A stretch of DNA of 22,545 nt, from contig JABANN010000536.1 in assembly GCA_013115125.1 (NCBI GenBank), positions 1 through 22,545 on the forward strand. Reading direction: 5' to 3'. Shown piece by piece: positions 1 through 9,682 of this stretch. The notes under the pieces are model-generated. The model did not search any database, was not told the origin of the DNA, and saw only the letters and a list, made by a program, of their open reading frames with translations. Origin of the DNA: Perkinsus olseni. Its lineage: Eukaryota; Perkinsozoa; Perkinsida. Position 1 is the stretch's first letter. Every line of letters begins with the position of its first letter. The position numbers and the translations under genes are program-made.

Positions 1-82
1 CACGGTTGTGACGGTCACAGACAAGTAAGGAGCGCTCGCCCACCTCGATCTCCCTCAGGGGGTGATCGACACAACGCATCCT

Positions 83-192
83 TTATTTCGCGGCGCGTGA
101 CGCTTGTACCGGATATACCAGCCATCGGTCCTGTGCTTCTACGAATGCGTTCATGATTGATTCTAGCACTGCTCCCAAGTCGGCCGACCACA
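83..192 (-). CDS. possible terminal exon of an unidentified minus-strand gene
   Basis: On the minus strand a good acceptor (TTTCTCAG) is followed by 35 open codons ending in TAA at 85-83. The peptide includes LGAVLESIMNAF and VEAQDRWLVYPVQ, which looks like ordinary amphipathic protein sequence and not like a random frame. I could not connect it convincingly to an upstream exon between 200 and 400, and I do not recognise the family. It could be a chance open stretch. No promoter or poly(A) signal is visible. Confidence 0.25.
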
Positions 193-1741
193 CTGAGAAA
201 GGCTCCGGTCGGTCTCGGAATCGATTCCCTCAACAGCTGCTCACAGCCGTTGGCCATCACCATTGGAGACTCATTTGTCGGGGTGCCTAGGCTAGTCTAC
301 TGTATGAGTGGTCGTCATTCACCACCACCACCCTGTAATGTTTATATCGCTGATCCTATCCTGCTCCGACGAGAAGCTACTCTGAAGCTTAGCTAATCAG
401 CGGATGATAAGAAACAGCAGATGAAAGATTGGGTTCCAAATGGCGAGACCCGGGCGTCAATGTGTTCTCAATCAGTCAGTCTCTTCACAACCCTGATGGT
501 TGGGAGGGCTGATGCTGGTCATGGTTCAGTACCACTCCTATACCAAATCCTGGCAGTACTTTCCGAGACTAGGACCCACCTTCACGTTAGTCAGATCGCA
601 TTACCGAGACCGCATTCTTATTGGAATCAGTTTTCCCCTCATTTTTTCCTGGCACAGTGATGTAGTTCTTTGTTGTTTCTATCAGCTACCATGGAGTGTC
701 CTCTTCTTAGTGTGTCAAGGAAGGTTTTTCTGCCAAATGACTCACGATCACATCACTTTCCCTCACATAATTTTGGAAAATAATTACAAAAATTTATGAT
801 GAGTACTAGTCCTGAGATCTGGTTGACCACCAACGTTAAAATCATCGGAGGACCTGCTGCGAAACCGAAATCGACTAATAAAGATTAAGTTACTCTTCTA
901 TCAGAAGAGCTACTGTTTGGTCATTGATCCCTTGGTTTTTGCGACAGTTCAATACCAATATACCGATGATCAGTATCGCCTGGATTCGCCCGGATATATT
1001 TCCATCCTCCACGTTCGGCATAATTTTCTTGGTGGCGTCTTTGGCATTCTCATCTATGTGAAAGCCTTCTAGGCCTTCTTCGTGAAACGTCCTTCAACAA
1101 GTCCTTGATGAGAGAACGCCGTTCGCTGGTCCATCAATGCTGGCCAGTGAGACCGAGGAGTGAATCCATGATTCGACTAAAATTAATGAGCATTAAAAGG
1201 GACAATTGGCATACGAAAGTTCGGGGTTGAGCTACTATTTTATGCTACATCACCAGCATTAACGTGTTATTAACTTTGTGTACTAGCGTAGGGTCGAGTA
1301 GCGAAGTGGGTCGAACTTGTCCTTGTTACGGGTGGTGTATGGTAACGCGTTCTCGAATATAGAACTATTAGATTTGAAAGTGCTCAGTACTCAATTGTTG
1401 TAACAATTCCTGTGAAATCAAGGTGAATCCCTTATACCAAAAATTTGATTCAGTTACAGTACCCTTGAACTTGTGCTAAGTTATGGACCTCGCTAAAGTT
1501 TACACCGATTTTTGTGAGGTCGTGTAGACTTCTTTCATATTACATCCTCTACGCCGAAACTCAATTTAGTTTTTGTGAACTAAACTCACAGTACGGCTCT
1601 GCTTTAACAGCAATAGTGATTTTGGTCTTTGGTGACAGAAAAATGAGAAGCTCTCGGTTTTGAGAAAGTGACAGCGTCATCGCGTGGCGAAGAGGTACTA
1701 GAGTTTTTGTGCTTTCGGCTTCCCTTTCGGCTCCGTTAATC
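193..1741. other. region without a recognisable gene
   Basis: About 1.5 kb upstream of the DEK-type gene. Several short open frames exist on both strands (for example 421-660 and 500-799 on plus), but none resembles a known domain or shows splice-bounded exons in consistent phase. From about 800 to 1700 the sequence is AT-rich and full of stops on both strands. It probably contains the promoter and any trans-splice acceptor of the gene starting at 1742, but I cannot point to a specific element. Confidence 0.5.
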
Positions 1742-4229
1742 ATGTCCACGGCTGATGCGACCGAGAAGCCCCCGCAAGCAGAGGATAATCAGCAGGCTGG
1801 AGTTGAGTCGGAAGTGTCGTCGGAGGGTGAAGATATTATCAGGAAGAGCACTAGAAGGAGTAAACCGGTGGAGCACTTCGCTCCGCCACAGAAAAGAAAA
1901 GTTGATGTGAAGAAGAAAGTTCAGGCTGGCGAGGGGAAGGGAATTAAGCTGGGAGATATTGAAGTGGTGAGTGCAGGGTGCCGGGATCGATCCGTGGACC
2001 TTTCGGATGACGGGTGTGGCAGGTTTCGAAGGGGATTAGTAAGGCGGCGGTGGATGGCGAGGGCCTTAAGAGGCTACACGTTTGTTTGTTCAACTCAATT
2101 GGTAAGGAATCCACCAGGAAGAGAGATGTGAGTATCTTCTGCTCGACCTTGCAAGATACAAAACAGGTTGGAATCATGCCTTTCCTCAGATCCGGGCTTG
2201 GAACGGCTCTCAGAGCCCCGAGGATCGTGAAAGAATGGAGAAGACTCTAACAGCCACTAAAAAGCAAGAGGTGAGCGAATCCCAAGTTCACGCACTTTTC
2301 ACGCCCTGACCTCAGAGCCTCCGCGAGATCGCTCGCACTCTGGGATTGCCGGCTTCGCAGAGCCGGACGGCCTTGGAAGAGGTACGATTAGGGTTCCTAT
2401 TTGTCGGGAAATTTTCGAAGATTTTCCGGGAATTTCGAATATTTTCCAGAAATTTTCGAATATTTTCCGGAAATTTTAGATTCCGCACGTGTAAAAATGT
2501 GGTGGATAACATCACCTTATAGCGGAGCGAGCTTTTTCCGAGACACAGATCGTCAAAGCTTGCGACGTCTGCTCAACCACGTGGCATTCGGCAGCCTTGC
2601 CCTCGGCTGATGATTGAGAAGTGCGGTATTGGTTTCGAGCTATAATTCTTCCGTAGTTGGTGAGGGCACGAAACTGTCTAACCGGAATGGATGGACTTCC
2701 GAGGTTATGGAGGTTGCTTCGCCAAGAATGATAGTCCAAGTTGGAAATTGTCGTCAACATTACTCTGGGGGTCGCTACACTATACCGTACTTCGGCGGGA
2801 GGTTATTATCATTTTCTGCTTCAGTCGATTCTCCGGTTCTTGGACGTGCCCAAAGATGAGGGCCTGAAGAAGGTACGTTTGCCCTGGTTTGCATTTGCGT
2901 CGCTTGGACTTCGCTTGATGAGGGGAACTGAATCAGCTAGCTGACGGCGAGGTTCGAGGAGCGTCGTTGTGGCGTGTGGCGGAATTTTGAAATCCGCCAG
3001 GTCGTAGTCGGGAAGATACCAAAATTCATGGATGAAAAGCGAGAGGCTCTCTCGAATGTTTTTTGCGCTAGGTGGAGGGGGAGATGTTCTTTCCCTCCAG
3101 AGACGTGCACCAGTATGAAATCGGGGGAAAATCATCTTTGTCAACCACGACCGATGTCTTGATCGAGTAGCAGTAAAAATTGGAGAAGCGATGACACTAC
3201 TCTTGTCTGATTTTGCCTCTCTTCATTCAAGAATGGTGGCGTTTTGAAGACGATTGGTTCCTGGTTTGTCGGGTTTCTCTCCCACGACGATCAGCTTTCG
3301 GACGTGACGGACTTGTATCCCCGTCGTTGTTCATTTCTTATCGATCATATTTAGGAGTGACGGTCGTTGTGTTTCAGCCGAAGACGAAGAGGAGGGCCTC
3401 GGCCACTGGAAGGGCGCCCTCGAGAGGGGCGAAGGGGCGAGGGACCGGTCGACAGGGATCTGGGTTCTCCAATTTCCTAGCGCAGCGCACGAAGGAGCTG
3501 AAGGCCACAGAAGCGGGGAAGCTGCTGACTCCTAAGGAGGTCACTGAGATGCTTAGCGTTGAGTGGACGAGCATGTCCAGGTGGGTTCGCTTCGTTGTCG
3601 GTTTATTTGTTGGGGAATTTATGGTAGTGACGCGTGGGACATTCGAAAAGACTCCATGCTAATTAGGGCAGTTGGAAATTCTTCAACCTGCGGGCATATG
3701 ATTCAGTGAGGAGGGTCTCAGTGGTTTTTGAGGTGGCCCTGAGCGTGCCGGACCGCCTGGGTTCTGCATCCCGACAAGAGAAGTGAAGATTGAAGGGTTC
3801 GTGTCAGTTCGGCTGTCTCAAGCCTAGGGTGGATACCATTCCTTCCCGAACTCGTAGCTGCGGGCTTGGCGTTAGACCCGGATGAATTGGTTGATGATCG
3901 GGAGGAGGTATTCTTGTATGCCTCAGCGCTGAGAAGGCTGCTTTCGGTACTCCGCAGAAGGCAGCTGGTCTGAAACGTAAGAGATCCAGCACTGCGGGAG
4001 GGGCTGGTGCGAAGACCAAAAAGCCTAGGGAAGTGTCGGAGCCAACTAGCAAGGTAGGGGAGGGGTGTTGAGTAGAAGGGGTGGAGGGGGAACGAGTTAG
4101 TTCAGTGGCCTCCTCATTATTGCATCTGGCATCATAGTGGCTGCTGCTGCTGCTGCCTCCTCATTATTGCATCTGGCATCATAGTGGCTGCTGCTGCTGC
4201 CTCCTCATTTTTGCATCTGGCATCATAGT

Positions 4230-4272
<43 letters not shown>

Positions 4273-4656
4273 TCCTCATTATTGCATCTGGCATCATAGT
4301 GGCTGCTGCTGCTGCTGCTGCTGCTNNNNNNNNNNNNNNNNNNNNNNNNNNNNNNNNNNNNNNNNNNNNNNNNNNNNNNNNNNNNNNNNNNNNNNNNNNN
4401 NNNNNNNNNNNNNNNNNNNNNNNCGCTGCTGCTGCTGCTGCTGCTGCTGCTGCCTCCTCATTATTGCATGTGGCATCATAGTGGCTGCTGCTGCTGCTGC
4501 TGCTGCTGCTGCCTCCTCATTATTGCATGTGGCACAGTAGCCTAGTGGCCTAGTGGACCAGTGGCTTATTGAGAGTAAATTCAAATTGCCGTCGGTCAGG
4601 CTGAGGAATCCTCATCGGACGACTCCTCCTCTGACACCTCCTCCTCCTCCTCCTCG

Positions 4657-4718
<62 letters not shown>

Positions 4719-5599
4719 GAGTTCGAGCGCCAGCGGTTCGGAGGAGAACTCGGCTGAAGAGAGTCAGGAAGAGGCTCAAACGGACAAGGTAGGGTAATAG
4801 CGATTGTCGTTTGTCCTTCGGGAAGTTTATTGAGGTTGGCGAACAGCGTGAAAAAGTCTCGCGCTACCCGATGCCTCGTCATTAGCCCATCTAGCTTGAA
4901 GCTGCCGAGTCGGATATGATAGTGTTCAAATTATGTATGCTAAATCATTCTTGAAAAAAGTCGGGAGTAATCTTGGTCCTGGGTAATTTTTGGTAGTTCT
5001 TTGTGGGCGGGTATTGTGATGATCATCATGAGCTGGTGGAATTCTCGAGAAACCTAAACAATTTCGGCATTTTCCGAGCAGTTGGCGCATCATGGACGGG
5101 AGAATTCTGGTGTTTGACTGGGTCTGGAGAAAGCTAGGCGGCTAACGAGTGCCAGTGAAAACTGCCCTCTCTATAGTTGGGGAACCTCACTTGAAATTAT
5201 CAGTTTTCAATTATCGTGAAAAATCGTTTTTGGTTGGGGCCGGGTTGCGTGTCATGAGAATTGCCGTGGTGATGGAAGTGATGTCTGGGGATATTCGAAC
5301 GCCAAACAGCTGTATCTGCCTCATCGTCATCATCTGTCTCCACCGCAGAAACTGTGTCATCTCAGGGAGCTGCTTTTAGGCAAGATCCTCACCGTTTTTC
5401 GGATCTTTCAGGTAGACGAGACAAAGAACGATGTGAAAGCTGACGAAAAAGAGTCCGCCGAAAAGTGGGGAAAATTTTTAGTTTTTTTCTCGCAAAATTC
5501 ATCCGTTTTTCTGCCAGGCCGGATATTGATGAGAAAGACGGTGAGGACGATGTTGACCTGTATGAGGGTATGGATGAGAGTGGCGAGGCCCAGGCCTGA
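1742..5599 (+). CDS. DEK-type chromatin protein with HMG-box-like segment and poly-serine acidic tail
   Basis: Ten exons in unbroken phase: 1742-1966, 2023-2127, 2190-2270, 2316-2381, 2825-2872, 3378-3580, 3927-4053, 4600-4788, 5412-5464, 5518-5599; about 392 aa. Residues about 45-175 match the DEK chromatin-binding domain: KGIKLGDIE, then GLKRLHVCLFNSIGKEST, KRDIRAWNGS, LREIARTLGLPASQS and ILRFLDVPKDEG. A basic Gly/Arg linker follows. Residues about 204-250 (GSGFSNFLAQRTKEL, then VEWTSMSSAEKAAF) resemble a short HMG box. Next come a Lys-rich patch, a serine/acidic tract with 30 consecutive Ser, and an acidic C-terminus (DEKDGEDDVDLYEG). DEK proteins bind nucleosomes and shape chromatin in the nucleus, so that role is inferred here. 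The start is the first ATG in the exon-1 frame. The HMG assignment is weaker than the DEK assignment. Confidence 0.85.
2407..2483. repeat. tandem 20-22 nt AT-rich repeat in intron 4 of the DEK-type gene
   Basis: About three and a half degenerate copies of a unit built on TTTTCGAATATTTTCC, joined by GGAAA or AGAAA, so the sequence is nearly self-complementary. It lies inside the 443-nt intron 2382-2824. Related stretches of AAATTTTC/GAAAATTT occur in other noncoding parts of the window (about 5840-5905 and 6736-6772). Confidence 0.7.
4109..4563. repeat. composite (CTG)n / 32-mer array in intron 7 of the DEK-type gene
   Basis: At least six copies of a 32-nt unit beginning CCTCCTCATTATTGCATC (one variant ATTTTTG, later copies GCATGTGG), each followed by a variable run of CTG (4 to about 13 triplets). 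The array is interrupted by 98 N at 4326-4423, so its true length is unknown. It lies wholly inside the 546-nt intron between coding exons 3927-4053 and 4600-4788, so alanine or glutamine runs read from it are artefacts. The last copy degenerates into GCCTAGTGG repeats. Confidence 0.9.
4326..4423. other. assembly gap (98 N) within the CTG array
   Basis: A run of N flanked on both sides by CTG triplets. This is what is expected when an assembler or scaffolder could not resolve a long triplet-repeat array. The gap size may be nominal. Confidence 0.98.
4639..4728 (+). repeat. 30-codon serine run with 20 consecutive TCA codons, coding
   Basis: Within exon 4600-4788 of the DEK-type gene: five TCC and one TCG, then twenty TCA (4657-4716), then TCG AGT TCG AGC. 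All thirty codons read serine in the gene's frame. The tract is flanked by acidic residues (EESSSDD, SGSEENSAEESQEE). The pure TCA stretch is a coding microsatellite and may be length-variable. Acidic-serine tracts of this kind are typical phosphorylation sites for casein kinase 2. Confidence 0.85.
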
Positions 5600-5734
5600 G
5601 GGGCAGGAGAAGGCCTCGTGTTTATTTTGTTTGGTATCCTAGAAGGCGTTTCAATAATCACCGCTCATGGAGGGCGGACTATTTGCATTTGAATATTACT
5701 TTAGAGTGGCTTGAGCTGAGTGCATGAATGCCGG

Positions 5735-5815
5735 CTGTGGGGTTCGAACCTGGGTTGGTCGGATGATGATAAATCGTAGGTTTAGTTCTCCTGTTAAGCT
5801 AACCGGTCGGGTCCT
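5735..5815 (-). repeat. degenerate tRNA-like sequence (A-box/B-box)
   Basis: Read on the minus strand, a TAGCTTAACAGG segment resembles a pol III A box and CCAGGTTCGAACCC contains a perfect B-box/T-loop core. The ends (ACCGGTT and AGCCGGC) can pair in six of seven positions like an acceptor stem. The T-stem and anticodon stem do not pair, so this is not a functional tRNA gene. It is more likely a tRNA-derived relic or SINE head in the spacer between the DEK-type and membrane-protein genes. Confidence 0.35.
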
Positions 5816-5919
5816 GATGTATCCTTGTGCGTATCATCGTGGAAAAAAACGGAAATATCCGAAAAAAACCTTTAGATATCATTTCCGCTCTGAAATTTTC
5901 GATAGCATTCTTGTTTGTA

Positions 5920-8344
5920 ATGGTTGGTTCATACGACGACTACGTATACAAGCCCTCTGAGGACCCCTCCCGGAAGTGTCTCCGTCATCTCACCTCAGCC
6001 ATCTACGTTGCTCTTCTGTTGGCAATCGTTGGTGCTTGTCTGTGGAGCTGCTATCTGACATGGAGTGTCATTAATAATTCGGTTTACGTCGCCTTGTCTC
6101 CTGAAGAGGTAGGCTATTCATCATCAACGGGATTGAGGGTATTGACTTTGAGACAGGATGCTATGAGGGAATGGGAGTATCTTCGGGCTGGTCGACTTTC
6201 GCGAGTATCTTTTCCTCTTCGGATACTCAACATTTTATATCAATTAAGAAAAAATCAAATTTGAGCCTTTGGGAGGTAGCCTGAGCGACGACTCGTTACC
6301 CCACCGAGCTGCCTTCCTCACTACCATTAATGACGGAGTCACGAAAATCTTTTGAAAAGATTCTTTTCTGTGCGAGGGAGTATCTTGTGGTTCTTCTCTT
6401 TCAGCTTACCCGTGTTGCTCATTCCCAAGGTGTGAATCTCTTCATCCCCGTAAACCCTCTGGGAATAATGGAAATTGTTGTCATCTGCATGGCTGCTGTA
6501 TCATGCGCTGCTGGTTTCATTGGGATTGTTCAGCATCTCTCGTCTACCATTAGGTGAGTCGGTGGGGGGCTCAATTCTCAAGGCGTTGGACTTGGGATGG
6601 TATGAATATCTGTGGCGATTTCGCCGCGAATCGTCTGTCGTGTTTTTGAGTGTCAACAATGATGACACGGCCTGTCACAAAGAGTGTCTGCGGGATTCAA
6701 GATCAAGATGCCTCTCCCGTCAATATGAACGGCCATACGAAAATTTGCTGGAAATTCTCGAAAATTTCCGGTCGTTAGGTTGATGAGGATTTTTCAAGCC
6801 GTCCTAGCATCCGTTACCTTCTGCGCTTTTCCAGCTCAGAGTATCTTTCGGAGTGCGAGATTTTACAAAGATACGGTCCATGCTCGGCTGTGTTTTCTCA
6901 GGAATACTAATCCGTACAAGTGTATTCTTCCTGGACTTTACCTCCTTTTCCTTGTTTTCCTCGTGGTTGCTGGTGTATTCGTTGCGGGAGCGTGCTTTGG
7001 TATATCGGAACTAAGCAGGCTTGCGGACGAAGAGATCGAACATCAGGTGGGCTCCGCTCCATTTTCATGTGATCGGTTGTGAGCTTTTGGTAGCGTGCAG
7101 AACGCTTGGGAATTCAGGAAGCTTTGCTTTGTAGCTTCAAGAGAGTATGACTGCCACCTGAGGATGAAAATTTGGTATTTTCTCTGGAATGCAGCGAGGT
7201 TCTTCGATTAAGGTGCTTCCGTTCTCACCGAGAGAGTCGTGTCTTTTCAGATAGAGAGGGCAAGCGTCGAAACCAAGGGTATCATTTCCACAGACGTTAC
7301 GACCGATATCAATAAGTCAGTCTCTCGAGCAGTGGCGCTCGAAATTCAGTTTTCCGTCTCTCAGATTTATTACCCCGCTGATGGCGTTCTATGATGCTTA
7401 TGAGTGCCGAACTTCGGCTCGTGTGACGTGCTCGTCTTATACAGTTGGAAAGATATCCTGCTCCGCCAGAGCCAGTAAGATTTTTCTATGCTCTTCGTCA
7501 TGACCCGCGACTGGTTTGCAGATCCTACCATAATATCAGCAGCAAATGAAGTTTGTTCAGCGCCTCCCCGACTAGACCGAGATTATACTCCTAGCGTGGA
7601 TCACTGTTCTCAATGCTTCCATCAGCACGGCAACACGCAAGCCGCTCAGGTAGGGCGAAGGCGTGATACTGGTCTATGAGGTTCGGTTTTATGGCAATCG
7701 TAGAATACACAAACGGGACAACTGATTAACACCACTCAATTGATAGCTCGCCGGTGCGGTGACTCGGTTATCGTCCCGTGGCGGTGCAACTGATTGAAGA
7801 CGCGGACTGTGCAGGCCCTGGTGCGTGGTAAACCATTCGGTTAAAAAACGCATGAGCAAGCCGACGAACTAACCGCATTTGTATAACTCCATCCACTCCG
7901 TTTGCAACCATGTTGGGGTTCTGAAGCGTTTGGATCGGATGTTGGATATAGATCGCCCGGGCAAGGCTTCTGCTCTCCCGAATCGCTCATCGTGCTTGAC
8001 GATGTGAAAGACTTTTCAGCTAGGCGAATTCGAAGAAGTGGTTCTCGCCGAGGGGCGAGAGTATGGTTACGAAACTCCGCGCGGATAAGCCCAGCATCAT
8101 GAAAATTCCAATTCCGAGATTTTATTCCCTTCGTGAGTCTGAGCGATCGTGTGCACAGGTTCTATGTTTATGCAGCTCGCTTCTTAAGACGTGGGTTGAT
8201 GCTGTCAGCCCAGAGGCAAGAGATGTCTGGATCAAGGCAGCTTTCGTTAACGCCGTCATAGCGGCTGTATGCGCCCTCCTACTTGTAGTTTGGATCATTA
8301 GACGTGTAAGTCTCGGACCGATGCTGATGGGTGTCGCGGAATAG
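5920..8344 (+). CDS. four-helix membrane protein, tetraspanin-like layout (copy A)
   Basis: Proposed exons: 5920-6108, 6405-6553, 6842-7046, 7251-7315, 7365-7474, 7522-7649, 8020-8037, 8159-8344; about 350 aa. Membrane helices: TM1 in exon 1 (IYVALLLAIVGACLWSCY), TM2 in exon 2 (IVVICMAAVSCAAGFIGI), TM3 in exon 3 (GLYLLFLVFLVVAGVFV) and TM4 in the last exon (FVNAVIAAVCALLLVVWI). A short loop lies between TM1 and TM2. A loop of about 150-170 residues lies between TM3 and TM4 and holds several cysteines (YECRT, VTCSS, ISCSA, NEVCSA, DHCSQC). This is tetraspanin order, but the hallmark CCG motif is absent, so family membership is unproven. The 3' end is uncertain: reading on gives a stop at 8344, but GTAAGT at 8306 is a good donor and a tiny further exon is possible. 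The small exon at 8020 and the start of exon 3 are also uncertain. Exon order, phases and lengths match copy B downstream. Confidence 0.7.
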
Positions 8345-8901
8345 TACACTAGCAGCTCTCGATATTTGGAAGGATATCGGCAGTAGGAGCTTCTGGTTCT
8401 TCAGCTTCTGAGAGGGTTCAGTTTTTCGTCATTGTGAATAATTCGCGCGTCGTTAATCGTTCATCAACTCGTGAGCCTCGGGGTAGTTGTCACGAGTATC
8501 TCTGAGTACTGACGGTTCTAAGCTCGAAATCGTCCAGGTCCTGTATCTGTGAGTCGCCCTGGAAACTAACTCAGTAGCCTTTCGAACCCGATCAAGGGCG
8601 TCTCTCTCCTCGAGCATGTATCCTCTGTGTGGTCAGATATCCTGTCCATCAACCTTACAGAAGTCCTGATCGTTCATGATCAGCCGAATCCCTCCTGATG
8701 CAGAGAGGTTCGATCAACCCTCAATTTACTCAACTGTGTTCTGCTGCTGCATCCCGTCTCAGTCTCACCCCTTCCCTATGGCGTTATCAATCAAAACGTC
8801 TCTCTCATCGCATTCATGGGCATGGGCGCTGAGAATAGCATTCATTGGCATGGGATACATTGGGGTAATGGGCATGGGTAGCATTCGTGGGCACTCATAG
8901 C

Positions 8902-8935
8902 ATTCTAACGATGGCTATTCAGCTATCATTAGAAT
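8902..8935. other. hairpin with 15-nt arms and 4-nt loop
   Basis: Arm 8902-8916 (ATTCTAACGATGGCT) pairs with arm 8921-8935 (AGCTATCATTAGAAT) around the loop ATTC. Thirteen positions are Watson-Crick, one is a G-T wobble and one is a mismatch. It lies in a noncoding spacer about 560 bp after the end of copy A. It could be a processing or termination signal or a small RNA precursor; the sequence does not decide. Confidence 0.6.
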
Positions 8936-9389
8936 AACCTCACGGGCAGTCTCTTCTCGCGGTAGAGGGCGATGGGGATTTCTTTGTCGCTGTTCATCAT
9001 CCAGATCCGAAGATGGTATTTTTGGATCTGCACTCCGATATTTGAAATACTCTTCCGAATGGTCTTAGAATGTCCTGTTTTTCTAGCCGTTAGCTCCAGC
9101 TGGTGCGAGTTGCGAGAGTCTCGCAGCGAGACGACGCGTAAAGGGTACTTTTCAGTATCCTGACTGGATGTAACTCCAAAATTTCAGGCCACAACTCTCA
9201 ATGGCTGCCAAGATCTCGGACGGTCTCTCGGGAAAATGTGCCACATGATCTTGGAATGCACGGCTTGAAATGCTTCATAAAAAATTTTATTTCCAAAAAT
9301 ACATATCTGAGGAAACGGACAGTGTTTTCTTCTGCGGCGACTCCCGTTTTTCCCTCTTTTTTTTGCTTTCGGCCAGGTGTGATCATCCG

Positions 9390-9625
9390 ATCAGCACCAG
9401 GGCTGTAGTCCAGCCGACCACAGGTCGCATTGACCGTTGTGGTCACCGACGATTAGTCCGGCTTTTGCCAACCCTGTCGTAGGACAGTGTTGCCCGGGCC
9501 ACCTGCCTTGCGGCGGAGGTATTGGACTACGGGCCCGCTTGTCGCACCGAGGTGCTCCCACCAAGATTCGAACCTGGGGGAGCGCGTGTTAACCACTCAT
9601 TCCCCCCATTACGCCATTTTGGTGG
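9390..9625 (-). mobile_element. candidate tRNA-derived SINE-like element
   Basis: On the minus strand, starting near 9625, there is an A-box-like TGGCGTAATGG, a D-stem pair GCGT/ACGC with the GGTTAAC loop motif typical of tRNAs, and a strong B box CCAGGTTCGAATC. CCACCAA and TTGGTGG pair perfectly around the head. No anticodon arm can be found between the D-arm and T-arm, so it is not a working tRNA. The GC-rich sequence after the B box (down to about 9390) would be the body. No poly(A) or target-site duplication was identified, and boundaries are estimates. Confidence 0.35.
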
Positions 9626-9682
9626 TGTTTTCCCTCCTGACAGTCGACTCGCCGGGTTCACTAAGTGCGTTTATTACTATCA

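Larger units (their letters stand above)
8345..9682. other. spacer between the two membrane-protein genes
   Basis: About 1.3 kb with no supportable gene. It holds three GGCATGGG repeats (about 8817-8878), a near-perfect hairpin (8902-8935) and a tRNA-derived element (about 9390-9625). A stretch around 8600-8697 is open for some 30 codons (including SSVWSDILSINLTEVLIV) but has no clear connection to an exon model. Confidence 0.5.

Noticed and set aside
3782-3910. Alternative exon with WIPFLPELVAAGLALDPDE in the DEK-type gene
   Set aside because: It is open in phase from exon 3580, but joining it to the next exon needs a 19-nt intron. Going straight from 3580 to 3927 gives the family-like SMSSAEKAAF.
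3804-4052. Minus-strand open frame of 82 codons
   Set aside because: It is the antisense shadow of exon 3927-4053 and flanking intron of the DEK-type gene, whose plus-strand frame fits in phase and completes the HMG-like motif.
4294-4584. Poly-Ala and poly-Gln frames through the CTG array
   Set aside because: They are translations of an intronic triplet repeat and an N run, not proteins.
4553-4882. Poly-His and poly-Met open frames
   Set aside because: These are other frames of the TCA microsatellite whose real reading is poly-Ser in exon 4600-4788.
7349-7364. 16-nt intron in membrane-protein copy A
   Set aside because: Too short. An earlier donor at 7316 gives a 49-nt intron with the same phase.
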